A stretch of DNA of 64,000 nt, taken from Thermogemmatispora aurantia (GTDB taxonomy: Bacteria > Chloroflexota > Ktedonobacteria > Ktedonobacterales > Ktedonobacteraceae). The translations under genes and the position numbers were made by a program. Under the pieces are notes generated by a model, which worked only from the letters and a program-made list of their open reading frames with translations, did no database searches and was not told the DNA's origin. Shown here piece after piece: positions 45,574 to 54,749 of this stretch. The stretch is from contig NZ_BKZV01000001.1 in assembly GCF_008974285.1 (NCBI RefSeq), positions 605,319 to 669,318 on the forward strand. Reading direction: 5' to 3'. How positions within the stretch are numbered: position 1 is the first letter of the stretch; every line of letters begins with the position of its first letter.

Positions 45574-45940
45574 GGGGATGACGGGTTTCGACAGACAAGC
45601 TGTTGAAAGGATTGCAGGCCGAGGTGCCGGTGTGCTCTCTCGTTAAACAACCGGCGAAAAAATAACTGCCAACAAGGCAAATTACTCCTACGCTCTCGCC
45701 GCTTAATTAGGCGAGCGTCGTCCCTCTGACTTTCGCCTGTGGGGTCAGATGTGGGCGCCGACGACACGGGCTGCGGTGCTGGTGATCGCCCTCTAACCGG
45801 CATCTAAGACCAGAGGGCCAGCGCTGAGGAATCCTGTCGGTGGGAGTCCTCTGCGCATAGCAATACACCGACTAAGCCTGTAGGATATCCTTTAACAGGG
45901 TTGCCTGGACGGGGAGTTCAACTCTCCCCCATCTCCACCA
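45574..45940 (+). ncRNA. ssrA: Transfer-messenger RNA (tmRNA)
   Basis: A 367-base RNA that rescues stalled ribosomes with SmpB. The 5' end GGGGATGACGGGTTTCGACA is the conserved start, and it pairs with CATCTCC just before the encoded CCA (45938-45940). The T-arm (GGGGAGTTCAACTCTCCCC) gives the tRNA-like half. The tag frame is 45668-45706: it resumes at GCC after the context TAACT and reads ANKANYSYALAA, then TAA. The ending YALAA is the classic degradation signal for ClpXP-type proteases. Downstream there is a perfect terminator. Both halves lie in one molecule, so this is not a split tmRNA. Confidence 0.97.
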
Positions 45941-45943
45941 CTC

Positions 45944-45976
45944 CGAGGCCGCTTGAGAAGCGGCCTCGCTCTTTTT
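45944..45976 (+). terminator. Intrinsic terminator of ssrA
   Basis: CGAGGCCGCTT (45944-45954), loop GAG, AAGCGGCCTCG (45958-45968), followed by a run of six T within CTCTTTTTTCTC. The stem is perfect. Confidence 0.92.
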
Positions 45977-46055
45977 TCTCTCCCATGTGACAGTTTAGTC
46001 GACAGTTCTCTCCCCTTCTTCCAGCACGCTCCACCGCTTCATCGCCTCTCTCAGC

Positions 46056-47880
46056 GTTCCAATCCCTCAACGGGCTTCTGCGCTGGTCTGACCGTAATGC
46101 AATCTCTACCTGACTTTCTACGTAGTAGTTCCAATCCCTCAACGGGCTTCTGCGCTGGTCTGACCCGGGAGGAGACAAATGCTCCCCTCTCCTTCCAGAC
46201 GATGTTCCAATCCCTCAACGGGCTTCTGCGCTGGTCTGACGTTGGTCCACTGCTCGGCTGCAGGGGCAGGCCGAAATTGTTCCAATCCCTCAACGGGCTT
46301 CTGCGCTGGTCTGACCGTGAGCCGGTTTGGTGAGTCGCTGCTCGCTAAGGTGGTTCCAATCCCTCAACGGGCTTCTGCGCTGGTCTGACCCACTGGAGCC
46401 GCGTGTGGCGCGTGCCATCCGCGCGTTCCAATCCCTCAACGGGCTTCTGCGCTGGTCTGACACCAGATCTTCGATGAGATTGCTGGCGACCTCGGAAGTT
46501 CCAATCCCTCAACGGGCTTCTGCGGTGGTCTGACCTTGCAGCAAAGGAGTCACCCCCAGGAGAATCCACTCGGTTCCAATCCCTCAACGGGCTTCTGCGG
46601 TGGTCTGACGCTCGGGTGCTCAAGGCGTTCTTGAATTTTTGCCGAAGTTCCAATCCCTCAACGGGCTTCTGCGGTGGTCTGACGATATTCGGGTTGCCGA
46701 ATATGATGGTACCCGGCGGCAGTTCCAATCCCTCAACGGGCTTCTGCGGTGGTCTGACGATAATGCGGGCGCTGGTCATGATGAGGCTGCACAAAGGTTC
46801 CAATCCCTCAACGGGCTTCTGCGGTGGTCTGACGCAGCCTGATTTCGTCAAGCTGCTCTATCCCGAAGGTTCCAATCCCTCAACGGGCTTCTGCGGTGGT
46901 CTGACCAGCGACATCGGCTGTGCGGCGTTTTGTGCTTGACCGATGTTCCAATCCCTCAACGGGCTTCTGCGGTGGTCTGACCCATACTTGCGCCCTTCCT
47001 GGGCAATGGAGAGCAGGTTCCAATCCCTCAACGGGCTTCTGCGGTGGTCTGACCTGGGATTTCTTCTCTCCTGGGAGGGGGAGGGTACGAATCTGGTTCC
47101 AATCCCTCAACGGGCTTCTGCGGTGGTCTGACGAGACCCAGATCCTCCACTATCTGCAGCACTGATCGTAGTTCCAATCCCTCAACGGGCTTCTGCGGTG
47201 GTCTGACGTAGAGGAAGGAAACTTGTGTCTTGGCCATGCGATGTGTTCCAATCCCTCAACGGGCTTCTGCGGTGGTCTGACGTAGAGGAAGGAAACTTGT
47301 GTCTTGGCCATGCGATGTGTTCCAATCCCTCAACGGGCTTCTGCGGTGGTCTGACTCGATCTGCAGGGAAAGCGATTCGTCATAATCAACGGCCAGTTCC
47401 AATCCCTCAACGGGCTTCTGCGGTGGTCTGACCTCGTGAATATGGCGCACAATTTGACGAAAAAACACGTTCCAATCCCTCAACGGGCTTCTGCGGTGGT
47501 CTGACGAGGGAGGTGCCCAGGTGGTTCAGCCGGTGGTTCAGGGTTCCAATCCCTCAACGGGCTTCTGCGGTGGTCTGACGCTCTTTCCTGAAAGCCGGCT
47601 GTACGTTCTCGACAGCAGTTCCAATCCCTCAACGGGCTTCTGCGGTGGTCTGACCAGCGGCAGCGTATTCGTCGACGTGCATTATCTCGACGGGTTCCAA
47701 TCCCTCAACGGGCTTCTGCGGTGGTCTGACTTGAAATCCTCTACAGCGATAGCTGGCAATGGGAGAGCGTTCCAATCCCTCAACGGGCTTCTGCGGTGGT
47801 CTGACTGTTTGTATCCGTGAATGACTCTGTTATTCATGTGTCAGTTCCAATCCCTCAACGGGCTTCTGCGGTGGTCTGAC
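46056..47880. CRISPR. CRISPR array, 25 repeats and 24 spacers
   Basis: A 37-base repeat starts GTTCCAATCC and ends GGTCTGAC. Repeat starts: 46056, 46128, 46204, 46279, 46353, 46425, 46498, 46573, 46647, 46722, 46797, 46869, 46945, 47017, 47096, 47171, 47245, 47319, 47396, 47469, 47543, 47618, 47694, 47769, 47844. Spacers are 35-42 bases. Repeats 1-6 have C at position 28, repeats 7-25 have G; otherwise I see no variants. Spacers 47208-47244 and 47282-47318 are identical. Read on the minus strand the repeat ends GGATTGGAAC, similar to the ATTGAAAC handle of type I and III crRNAs, so I infer minus-strand transcription with the leader to the right. No cas gene is in the window. Confidence 0.97.
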
Positions 47881-48550
47881 AGTACCCTCTCTAGAGTAGC
47901 ATCTGGAGCGGCCTCCGTCAAGTCGTTTCGAGCATCCCAAAAAATCGGTCATTAGTGACCGCTTTTATGCGGCTATGATGCCAGCCACTATGGCCTTCCA
48001 GCGGCCTGGAAAGCCTTTCGAGCATCGCTGCGTGGAAAGTCGGGAGCCGAGATGCTCGAAGCGAACGGCACTAGTTGTACAAGCAGTAATATTGGCTTCT
48101 GTTGACAGTAGTGAAAGTGGCACCAAAGTAGAGAGTAGTGCACGCAGATGGAGCAGCTCGATGGGGCAGCGCCTCGCCGATCTGGAGACACGCCCGCCCT
48201 TGGCTCGACCCACGATCACGACCCCTGCGGTCTCCAGGCAATCTCTCACGCCCAAGACTGCGCGAGCGCCTCGCAGCCTGGTGTCAACTCAGTGGCAGCC
48301 CTAGAAAGGTCGAGAGCCTCTACCCCGACCCGCTTGAGGATACTGAAAGGGGGATAAAGAAGATAGCAAGGCAGGAGCAACGAGGAGAGAGCAGGAAACC
48401 AGCCTCGTTTGGCACACATGCAGCTTGCGGCTGTAACCATCGAGAGGGTCGAACAAGCCAGGATATGCGATCCAGGGCCTGCAGGCTCACACCGGAGTCC
48501 CTGGACTAGACCTCACAGCAGGAACCTGTGCGTATCGCCATCCCATAGCA
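47881..48550. other. Putative CRISPR leader and unexplained intergenic DNA
   Basis: If the array is read on the minus strand, 47881 to about 48060 is the leader. It carries CGGTCA-TTAG-TGACCG (47946-47961), two copies of TTTCGAGCATC (47926-47936 and 48016-48026) and an inverted copy GATGCTCGAA (48051-48060), so one pair could fold as a hairpin. A minus-strand frame here (ending near 47930) reads like a protein end but has no start. The remainder to 48550 has no supported gene. Confidence 0.45.
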
Positions 48551-49135
48551 TTATTCTCCTTTGCCAATGGCACGCAACGTCTGCCTACGAGCCTCGGCGA
48601 GATCGATCCCCAACATGGTCGGCACCCCTGCGCCAAGACTGCCCTCTGCCCGAAGCAACCCGAGCAGCAAATGGTCAGTGCCGATGTGCCCTGCTTTAAG
48701 TCTCCGAGCCTCTTCCTTGGCCAGCGCAAAGACCTGTCTGGCTCGCATTGTCCAGAACGGCTCGCCTTCAACCGCATGATCACCACTCCCAGTGATCGCC
48801 TCGACTTTCTCGCGCGCCCGGTCCAGATCACCGGCTCCAAGCTGCTTGAGTACCCGGGCAGCGACTCCCTCCCCATCACGCATCAATCCCAGGAGCAGGT
48901 GCTCTGTCCCCACCGCAGGATGGTTGAGAGGCAGGGTTTCCTCCTTCGCTAGATGCAGCACAGTACGCGCCCGCATGGTAAATCGTTCAAACTGTTCATC
49001 CCAGGGCATCAAGTCCCCCGGCGCCATGTTGGCCATGACTTTGACGACTCGCTGGAACTCCTTGACAATAGCCTTCTGTACAACCGAGTCCAACTGCTCG
49101 ACTTGCTCAACGATTCTGCGGAGTTCCTCGTTCAC
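48551..49135 (-). CDS. Stand-alone Clp N-terminal (ClpC-like) domain protein
   Basis: About 194 residues, made mainly of two Clp R repeats: FTMRARTVLHLAKEETLPLNHPAVGTEHLLLGLMRDGEGVAARVLKQLG and ARQVFALAKEEARRLKAGHIGTDHLLLGLLRAEGSLGAGVPTMLG. This is the N-domain of ClpC/ClpA chaperones without any AAA+ ATPase, preceded by a short helical region (VNEELRRIVEQVEQLDS). It may be an adaptor or stress protein that competes for or recruits Clp substrates. The longer frame to 49372 is unrelated to the domain; the GTG start at 49135, preceded by GGGGGA, is chosen. Confidence 0.85.
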   Translation of the reverse strand: MNEELRRIVEQVEQLDSVVQKAIVKEFQRVVKVMANMAPGDLMPWDEQFERFTMRARTVLHLAKEETLPLNHPAVGTEHLLLGLMRDGEGVAARVLKQLGAGDLDRAREKVEAITGSGDHAVEGEPFWTMRARQVFALAKEEARRLKAGHIGTDHLLLGLLRAEGSLGAGVPTMLGIDLAEARRQTLRAIGKGE

Positions 49136-49529
49136 AGTATTCCCCCTGTTTCGCAGAAAGCAGCTGCCCCCATTCTTTACAGAAAGGCAAAAGCCCCTAG
49201 CCCTGCGATAAGTCTCTGTCGACCTGGAGAGGCAAGCACAACTACCCTGCCCTTCTGAGTCCACATACGGCCAGATATTGCCAGAGAGCCAGGCAGTTGA
49301 GAAGATGCCCCCGCCGAATGTCCAACTCTGGTCGTATCCATTGGGACCATAGACATCCACCAACCACCCCAAGAAAACGGCTGAGAGAGGCAGGATGTCT
49401 GGCCGGTCTCTCGTGCCAGGGGTCCCCGCCCTGCTGCGCCAAGCGAATGCCCCCTACCATGAGCAGCGCTTCCTCTCTACAGCAAGCGATCAATGGCTCT
49501 AACTCTGGCCCTCAGACCCCCATCTCCGT
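49136..49529. other. Intergenic region upstream of Clp N-domain gene
   Basis: About 394 bases between this gene and the MFS stop. It has open frames on both strands, including an in-frame extension of the Clp gene that reads MGWLVDVYGPNGYDQ, but none carries recognisable protein features. No promoter or terminator stands out. Confidence 0.35.
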
Positions 49530-50948
49530 CTAAAACGTCTCCCGTACCTCTCTCACAAGCAGCGGATACAAACAATTGCCCAGCGCGAGGGCCCCAAAGA
49601 GCAGAAAGACAGTCGCAGCTCCGACCCGATCGGTCAAAATCCCACCCAGCACTTGCCCCAGTGGCGCTAAACCCAAGGAGCCGATGGTATCCAGACTGAT
49701 GACACGCCCCAGCTTGTCCCCAGGTACCTGCTCCTGCAAAATAGTGAAATAGACCGTGTTAAAAAAGGTCAGGCCAAAGCCGACCAGGATCGACGCCAGC
49801 GGAGCTAACCAGAGGGCCAACGCCGCCGGGATCAAGCCAAAAGCAAGCACGCCAGCCGCGCTCAGCATCAGAAAGAGATAGGCCAGCAACCCGCGTCGTC
49901 CCAGACGCAAGACCACCCCCAAAAGCAAGATGCTCAGCAGCGAGCCAATAGCCTCAGCTGTTTCAAGAAGACCAAGGAATCCAGCCCCTTGCCCATAGAC
50001 AACCTGCACCAGCTTTGGCATAGAAACCGCCAAAGTGGCAATAAAGCAGACATTCCCAACGGTCGCACTGAGCAAGGTCACCCAGATCCAGCGCGAGCAG
50101 CGCACATAGACGAGACCCTCACCCAGGTCCTGCAGCACCTTCTGCAAACCAGACCTCAGCCCCCACAGCCGCCCTCTCACGAGATTCTCCTCCTCGCCTT
50201 CAGCATCCTCACGCAGCGCCAGAGCTGACGATCCGAGTTGCTCTTGCTGAGAGCGCCGGTGGCGCTCAACAATAGGAACAGGGAGCAACAGAAGCATCGA
50301 GATAAAAAAGCTCACAGCATCCAGAGCAAAGGCTGAAAACGGTCCTGCCAGAGCAATGAGTAAAGCCCCGAGCACCGGCCCCACCAGTCCCGCCAGATTG
50401 AGGCTCAGGGCGGTCAAAGCATTGGCAGATGGCAGCTCCTCCTTGGCTACAAGCTCGGGCGGGAGAGACATCAGCGCAGGATTGAAAAAGCCTTCAACGA
50501 TCCCAAAGATAAGGCTCTCTACTACAAGCAGCCAGAGCTGAAGGAGACCGGCAACGCCGAGCACTGTCACAGAGAGCAGGACAAGGCCCCGTAAGCCATC
50601 CGACCAGAGCACGATCGAGCGCCGCGGCAGCCGGTCAGCAGCAACGCCCCCGATCAGCACAAAGGCGAGGTTGGGAACCAGCCTGGCCATCAGGATCAGA
50701 CCCATCGCTGTGGCCGAGTGCGTCATCAGCAAGACCTGCCAGGCCAGCGCCAGCGAGAAGACATTGTTGCCCAGGTTTGAAATCGTCTGGCCCAACCAGA
50801 GCAAGCGAAAAGAACGACTGGCCAAGGCCCGCGCAAAGGTGAAACGCCGCATCAGCTGCCGAGCAAACTCACCACTGCGCCATAGCCACCCACCAAAGCG
50901 AGAAGCTTTAGCCGCAGACTGCCGAGGGGGTTCAGAAATATTTGCCAT
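49530..50948 (-). CDS. MFS transporter, enterobactin/macrolide-exporter-like
   Basis: A 472-residue twelve-helix transporter. After a polar N-terminus (residues 1-40) comes RSFRLLWLGQTISNLGNNVFSLALAWQV, the typical opening of MFS_3 (EntS/macrolide exporter) proteins, and the motif A variant GGVAADRLPRRSIVLWSDGLRG. The middle loop (about 228-262) is charged. Members export small peptides, macrolides or siderophores. Its promoter is near-perfect (50985 to 51013) and its RBS is AAAGAGG. The preceding region 50949-51193 contains this promoter and a terminator for the E2 gene. Confidence 0.9.
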   Translation of the reverse strand: MANISEPPRQSAAKASRFGGWLWRSGEFARQLMRRFTFARALASRSFRLLWLGQTISNLGNNVFSLALAWQVLLMTHSATAMGLILMARLVPNLAFVLIGGVAADRLPRRSIVLWSDGLRGLVLLSVTVLGVAGLLQLWLLVVESLIFGIVEGFFNPALMSLPPELVAKEELPSANALTALSLNLAGLVGPVLGALLIALAGPFSAFALDAVSFFISMLLLLPVPIVERHRRSQQEQLGSSALALREDAEGEEENLVRGRLWGLRSGLQKVLQDLGEGLVYVRCSRWIWVTLLSATVGNVCFIATLAVSMPKLVQVVYGQGAGFLGLLETAEAIGSLLSILLLGVVLRLGRRGLLAYLFLMLSAAGVLAFGLIPAALALWLAPLASILVGFGLTFFNTVYFTILQEQVPGDKLGRVISLDTIGSLGLAPLGQVLGGILTDRVGAATVFLLFGALALGNCLYPLLVREVRETF

Positions 50949-50984
50949 TAAATCTGCCTCTTTGGAGTTGATAAATGCAAATAT

Positions 50985-51013
50985 TTTATATACTAGACCT
51001 CATTTCCTGTCAA
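50985..51013 (-). promoter_or_regulatory. Near-consensus promoter of the MFS gene
   Basis: On the minus strand TTGACA (51013-51008), 17-base spacer, TATAAA (50990-50985). Start predicted near 50978, about 30 bases before the ATG. An A/T-rich imperfect palindrome (AAATATTT) just downstream could bind a repressor. Confidence 0.75.
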
Positions 51014-51092
51014 TGACAGAACAAAGTTGCCATAAAAATGGGAGGATTACGCAGCTTGAAGAAGAAAATTTGGCAGTGCACTTCCCGTTGCC

Positions 51093-51132
51093 AAAACAAG
51101 GAGGCTCTTCTGACGGTCTCAGAAGAGCCTCC
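51093..51132 (-). terminator. Intrinsic terminator of the pdh operon
   Basis: GGAGGCTCTTCTGA (51100-51113) pairs perfectly with TCAGAAGAGCCTCC (51119-51132); on the minus strand it is followed by TTGTTTTGG. It lies 62 bases after the E2 stop codon. Confidence 0.85.
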
Positions 51133-51193
51133 TCACTGAGTCCAGGAGAGGGCCGTCTACTCGTGTCGTCTATCGCTGAGGTCTGTCGCGGCC

Positions 51194-52537
51194 TTAGCCC
51201 AGCAGGCTAAACGGATTCTGCAGCAAACGCTTGACTTCCTGCAGGAAGCGAGCCACCGTCGCCCCATAGAGGATACGATGGTCAGCAGAGACCGTGACAT
51301 GCATCATATCGCGCAGCACCGGCTGATCATCGATAGGCACAAAGGTGCGCCGCACGGAAGCCACCGCCATAATGGCTGCCTCGGGCGGATTGATCACAGC
51401 GATGAACTCACTGACATCAAGCATGCCCATATTGGAAATTGAGAAGGTACCACCCGAAAGATCAGCTGGCGTCAACTTCCCAGCGTGGGCCTTCTCAATC
51501 AAAGCACGGGCCTCACGCGCAATGGTGCGTACTCCTTTGAGATTGGCATCGCGGATCACCGGCACCACCAGGCCATGAGGAATATCGACGGCGATCCCGA
51601 CATTGATCGCCTGGTGACGCACAAACTGGCCATCGCGATAGGAGCTGTTGACCTCGGGGAACTTCTCCAGGGCCAGGGCACAGGCTTTGATAATAAGATC
51701 GTTGATCGAGACTTTGACGCCCCCCTCACCCACACTCTCGTTGAGCTGCCGACGCAGCGCCAAAGCCTCGGTCATGTCAATCTCAGTGCTGACATAGAAA
51801 TGCGGGATCGTCTGCTTCGACTCGGTCAGACGCCGCGCGATAGTCGTCTGCATACGCGAGAGCGGCACCAGCTCTTCAGCAGGAGCCGCACCGACCTCAG
51901 CTGCGGCAGCAGGCGCGGCGGCTGGAGGTGCTGGGGTGGCCCCAACCCCGGCCTGCGCTGGAGCAGTCACCGCTGCCGTCCGACGACTTTCAAGGAACGC
52001 CTCGATATCATCGCGCACGATACGCCCACCAGGGCCAGAGCCACGGATCTGACGCAGGTCAATATTATGCTCCTCCGCCAGGCGACGAGCCAACGGCGAG
52101 GCTTTGATCAAGCGATCACCATTCTCTTGACCAACCGGCGCAGTCGACGGTGGCACCTCAACTGGCGCCGTAGCTCGCTGACGCGGCGCTTCCTCCTGAG
52201 ACATCCCCAGGCCGGAGCCACCACCCCCAGTCGCAGAGGAAGCGGTCGTCGTTTGCGGAGCCGGGCGCATTGCCCTCGCCTCCTCCTGGTCAGCAACAGC
52301 CGCCCCACTCCCAATCAGTGCAATCACCTGACCGATCGGGGCACTTTCTCCTTCCTGGATCAGGATTTTTTCCAGGACCCCGCTCTCATAGGCCTGCAGC
52401 TCCATCGTCGCCTTATCGGTCTCGATCTCAGCGAGCACGTCCCCCCGCTCAACGCGATCGCCTGGTTTCTTTAACCAGCGAGCAATCGTCCCCTCCTGCA
52501 TCGTATCGCTGAGCCGGGGCATAGTCACCTCAGGCAT
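51194..52537 (-). CDS. pdhC: Dihydrolipoamide acyltransferase (E2), pyruvate dehydrogenase-type
   Basis: About 447 residues. A lipoyl domain with Lys42 in EIETDKATMEL, a Pro/Ala/Thr linker, a peripheral-subunit-binding domain (SPLARRLAEEHNIDLRQIRGSGPGGRIVRDDIEAFL), another Ala-rich linker and the catalytic acyltransferase. The catalytic motif is DHRILYGA, with Tyr where most E2 enzymes have Asp (DHRxxDGA). The enzyme accepts acetyl or acyl groups from E1 onto lipoate and passes them to CoA. It overlaps the E1beta gene by 8 bases; the ATG at 52537 (GAGGAGGG site) is right, and the upstream frame is not conserved. E3 is missing nearby. Confidence 0.93.
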   Translation of the reverse strand: MPEVTMPRLSDTMQEGTIARWLKKPGDRVERGDVLAEIETDKATMELQAYESGVLEKILIQEGESAPIGQVIALIGSGAAVADQEEARAMRPAPQTTTASSATGGGGSGLGMSQEEAPRQRATAPVEVPPSTAPVGQENGDRLIKASPLARRLAEEHNIDLRQIRGSGPGGRIVRDDIEAFLESRRTAAVTAPAQAGVGATPAPPAAAPAAAAEVGAAPAEELVPLSRMQTTIARRLTESKQTIPHFYVSTEIDMTEALALRRQLNESVGEGGVKVSINDLIIKACALALEKFPEVNSSYRDGQFVRHQAINVGIAVDIPHGLVVPVIRDANLKGVRTIAREARALIEKAHAGKLTPADLSGGTFSISNMGMLDVSEFIAVINPPEAAIMAVASVRRTFVPIDDQPVLRDMMHVTVSADHRILYGATVARFLQEVKRLLQNPFSLLG

Positions 52538-53531
52538 AGACGACCCTCCTCTTGCGAATGGCCAGGCGATCGACCGCCTCCACCAGCTGCCGCGCACTTG
52601 GCAAAGCCGCCTGCTCCAGCGGCTTCGAATAAGGGAGCGGCACCTCCGCACCAGCAACGCGCTGAATGGGCGCATCTAGATAATCAAACGCTTCCTCCTG
52701 AAGAGTGGCCGCCAGCTCGGCCCCAACCCCATAAGAGCGCCAATCCTCCTCAAAGATGATAGCCCGGTTGGTCTTCTTGACCGAATTGACAACGGTCTCA
52801 TGGTCAAGCGGACGCAAGGAGCGCACATCAACCACCTCGATGCTGAGCTGACGCTCCTGCTCCAGCCGACGAGCGACATCGAGAGCCACCACCGCCATAC
52901 GCGAGTAGCTGATGATGGTCAGATCATGGCCCTCCTTCATGACCTGAGCCTTACCTATGGGGATCGTATAATCCCCTTCAGGCACCTCGCCACGTGTATT
53001 GTAGAGTGCCAGATTCTCCAGGAAGAGCACCGGGTTGTCGTCACGCACAGCGGTCCGCAACAGACCTCGGGCATCCGCCGGCGTGGATGGCGCGACCACC
53101 TTGAGACCAGGGACATGAGCAAACCAGACCTCCAGGTTCTGCGAATGGGTCGCCGAGAGCTGCTGACCACCACCGCCCGGAGTACGGATCACCAGAGGAA
53201 CCGGGCACTGACCGCCGAACATATAGTAGATCTTGGCCGCATGGTTGACGATCTCATCCATCGCCAGCGCAATGAAGTTGATCGTCATGATTTCCACAAT
53301 GGGACGCAATCCAAGCATAGCGGCCCCGATCGCCAGCCCCACAAAACCGTTCTCACAGATCGGCGTATCAACCACACGCTTTGGACCAAACTCCTGCAGG
53401 AGGCCGGCGGTAATCTTATAGGAGCCTTCGAAGCGCCCAATCTCCTCGCCGATTAGAAAGACATTCTCATCGCGCTGCAGCTCCTCGCGCAGCGTATCGT
53501 GCAGCGCCTGGCGATAGGTCATCTCGGCCAT
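52530..53531 (-). CDS. pdhB: Pyruvate dehydrogenase E1 component, beta subunit
   Basis: A 333-residue thiamine-diphosphate enzyme subunit. Features: MTYRQALHDTLREELQRDENVFLIGEEIGRFEGSYKIT, the loop with VDTPICENGFVGLAIGAAMLGLRPIVEIM, and GGGGQQLSATHSQNLEVWFAHVPGLKVVAPSTPADARGLL. With the alpha subunit it decarboxylates pyruvate (or a related 2-oxoacid) and transfers the acyl group to E2. It is two bases after the alpha gene and overlaps E2 by eight bases. Confidence 0.94.
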   Translation of the reverse strand: MAEMTYRQALHDTLREELQRDENVFLIGEEIGRFEGSYKITAGLLQEFGPKRVVDTPICENGFVGLAIGAAMLGLRPIVEIMTINFIALAMDEIVNHAAKIYYMFGGQCPVPLVIRTPGGGGQQLSATHSQNLEVWFAHVPGLKVVAPSTPADARGLLRTAVRDDNPVLFLENLALYNTRGEVPEGDYTIPIGKAQVMKEGHDLTIISYSRMAVVALDVARRLEQERQLSIEVVDVRSLRPLDHETVVNSVKKTNRAIIFEEDWRSYGVGAELAATLQEEAFDYLDAPIQRVAGAEVPLPYSKPLEQAALPSARQLVEAVDRLAIRKRRVVYA

Positions 53532-53533
53532 AC

Positions 53534-54586
53534 TCAGCGCCCTCCCTCACCGGCATAGACAAAGTCGTAGAGTTCCTCGACCGAAGGAAACTCGCTCTCC
53601 TCGGCAAAGCGCACCGCCTCCTCGACCTCCTGCTGAGCCCGCGTCTCCAACTCCTGGCGCGTGGCCTCATCCATCAATCCCGCCTCCTTGAGCCGGGTCG
53701 CGTAGAGCAGGATGGGATCACGCTCGCGCCAGCGCCGTACCTCATCTTCGGGACGATAGCGATCAGGATCAACCACCGAGTGGCCACGGAAGCGATAGCT
53801 GACCGCCTCGATCAGGCTTGGCTCACGCTCCTCACGCGCAATACGAGCCGCCGTGCGTACGGCCTCTAAAACCGCCAGAAGATCGGTCCCATCAACGCGC
53901 TCGCTGCGCATGTCATAGGCACAGGCCTTGCGATAGAGGTCGGGGACCGCCGAGCCTTGGTCGACACGCGTGCCCATGCCGTACTGATTGTTGACAATGA
54001 GGAAGACCACCGGCAGCCGATAGAGCTTGGCCAGGTTGAGCGACTCGTGGAAAGGGCCTCCATTAGTGGTACCATCGCCCATCTGGCAGGCCACAATCTC
54101 ACGCGCGCCCCGATAGGCCAGGGCAAAGGCCGCTCCTACCGCCAACGGCAACTGCCCACCGACAATGCCATAGCCCCCCATGAAGCGGCGCTTCAGGTCA
54201 AAGAGATGCATCGACCCTCCACGACCCCTGGAGCAGCCGGTCTTTTTGCCGAACAGCTCGGCCATGACGACGGCAGGCGAGATGCCACGGCAGATGGCAT
54301 AGCCATGCTCACGGTAGTTGGTATAGACGTAATCGTCGGCTTCCAGGCCGGCACAGAAGCCGACAACAGTGGCCTCTTCGCCAAGATTGAGGTGACAGTA
54401 GCCGCCGATGCGCGCACGGGTGTACATCTCACCGGCCTTCTCCTCAAAATAGCGAATAAGGACCATCTGGTAATAGTAATTGAGCAGCGTTTCGCGGTCC
54501 GTTCCTTCGAGCAGCGAAGCAGGGGAGCGGGGGTCACCCGGTCCGGCCCCCTGCGCGGCTGCCTTCCGTTGCTGTCTGGTCTCCAT
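53534..54586 (-). CDS. pdhA: Pyruvate dehydrogenase E1 component, alpha subunit
   Basis: A 350-residue subunit carrying the thiamine-diphosphate motif MGDGTTNGGPFHESLNLAKLYRLPVVFLIVNNQYGMGT (GDG then NN). Other landmarks are EEATVVGFCAGLEADDYVYTNYREHGYAICRG and the phosphorylation-loop-like YRFRGHSVVDPDRYR. It is first in the pdhA-pdhB-pdhC operon. Relatives with this layout include acetoin and branched-chain dehydrogenases; pyruvate is the most probable substrate, but 2-oxoacid choice cannot be settled from sequence alone. Confidence 0.93.
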   Translation of the reverse strand: METRQQRKAAAQGAGPGDPRSPASLLEGTDRETLLNYYYQMVLIRYFEEKAGEMYTRARIGGYCHLNLGEEATVVGFCAGLEADDYVYTNYREHGYAICRGISPAVVMAELFGKKTGCSRGRGGSMHLFDLKRRFMGGYGIVGGQLPLAVGAAFALAYRGAREIVACQMGDGTTNGGPFHESLNLAKLYRLPVVFLIVNNQYGMGTRVDQGSAVPDLYRKACAYDMRSERVDGTDLLAVLEAVRTAARIAREEREPSLIEAVSYRFRGHSVVDPDRYRPEDEVRRWRERDPILLYATRLKEAGLMDEATRQELETRAQQEVEEAVRFAEESEFPSVEELYDFVYAGEGGR

Positions 54587-54749
54587 AGGTACACTACTTC
54601 TTCTTTCTGGCTAATCGACACTGCATCAACAAGATGAGCTTGATCGTTATTGATCCGGTCGTCCTAATGAGCCGGAACAAGGAAGAGCGGGCGCAGAACC
54701 AGTACCGCGCTGCCAGCCTGGGCGTCGTTTCTACCAGGCAAGCAGGCGA

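Noticed and set aside
45918..47820. Many open frames through the CRISPR array on both strands
   Set aside because: They arise because the 37-base repeat is free of stop codons in several frames; the peptides repeat SNPSTGFC- or RPPQKPVEGLE-like units and have no start context.
47965..48255. Possible transposase remnant on the minus strand
   Set aside because: The frame has no start, no DDE-type motif and no inverted terminal repeats that I could see.
51485..52474. Plus-strand frame of 329 codons opposite the E2 gene
   Set aside because: Shadow frame; no recognisable domain.
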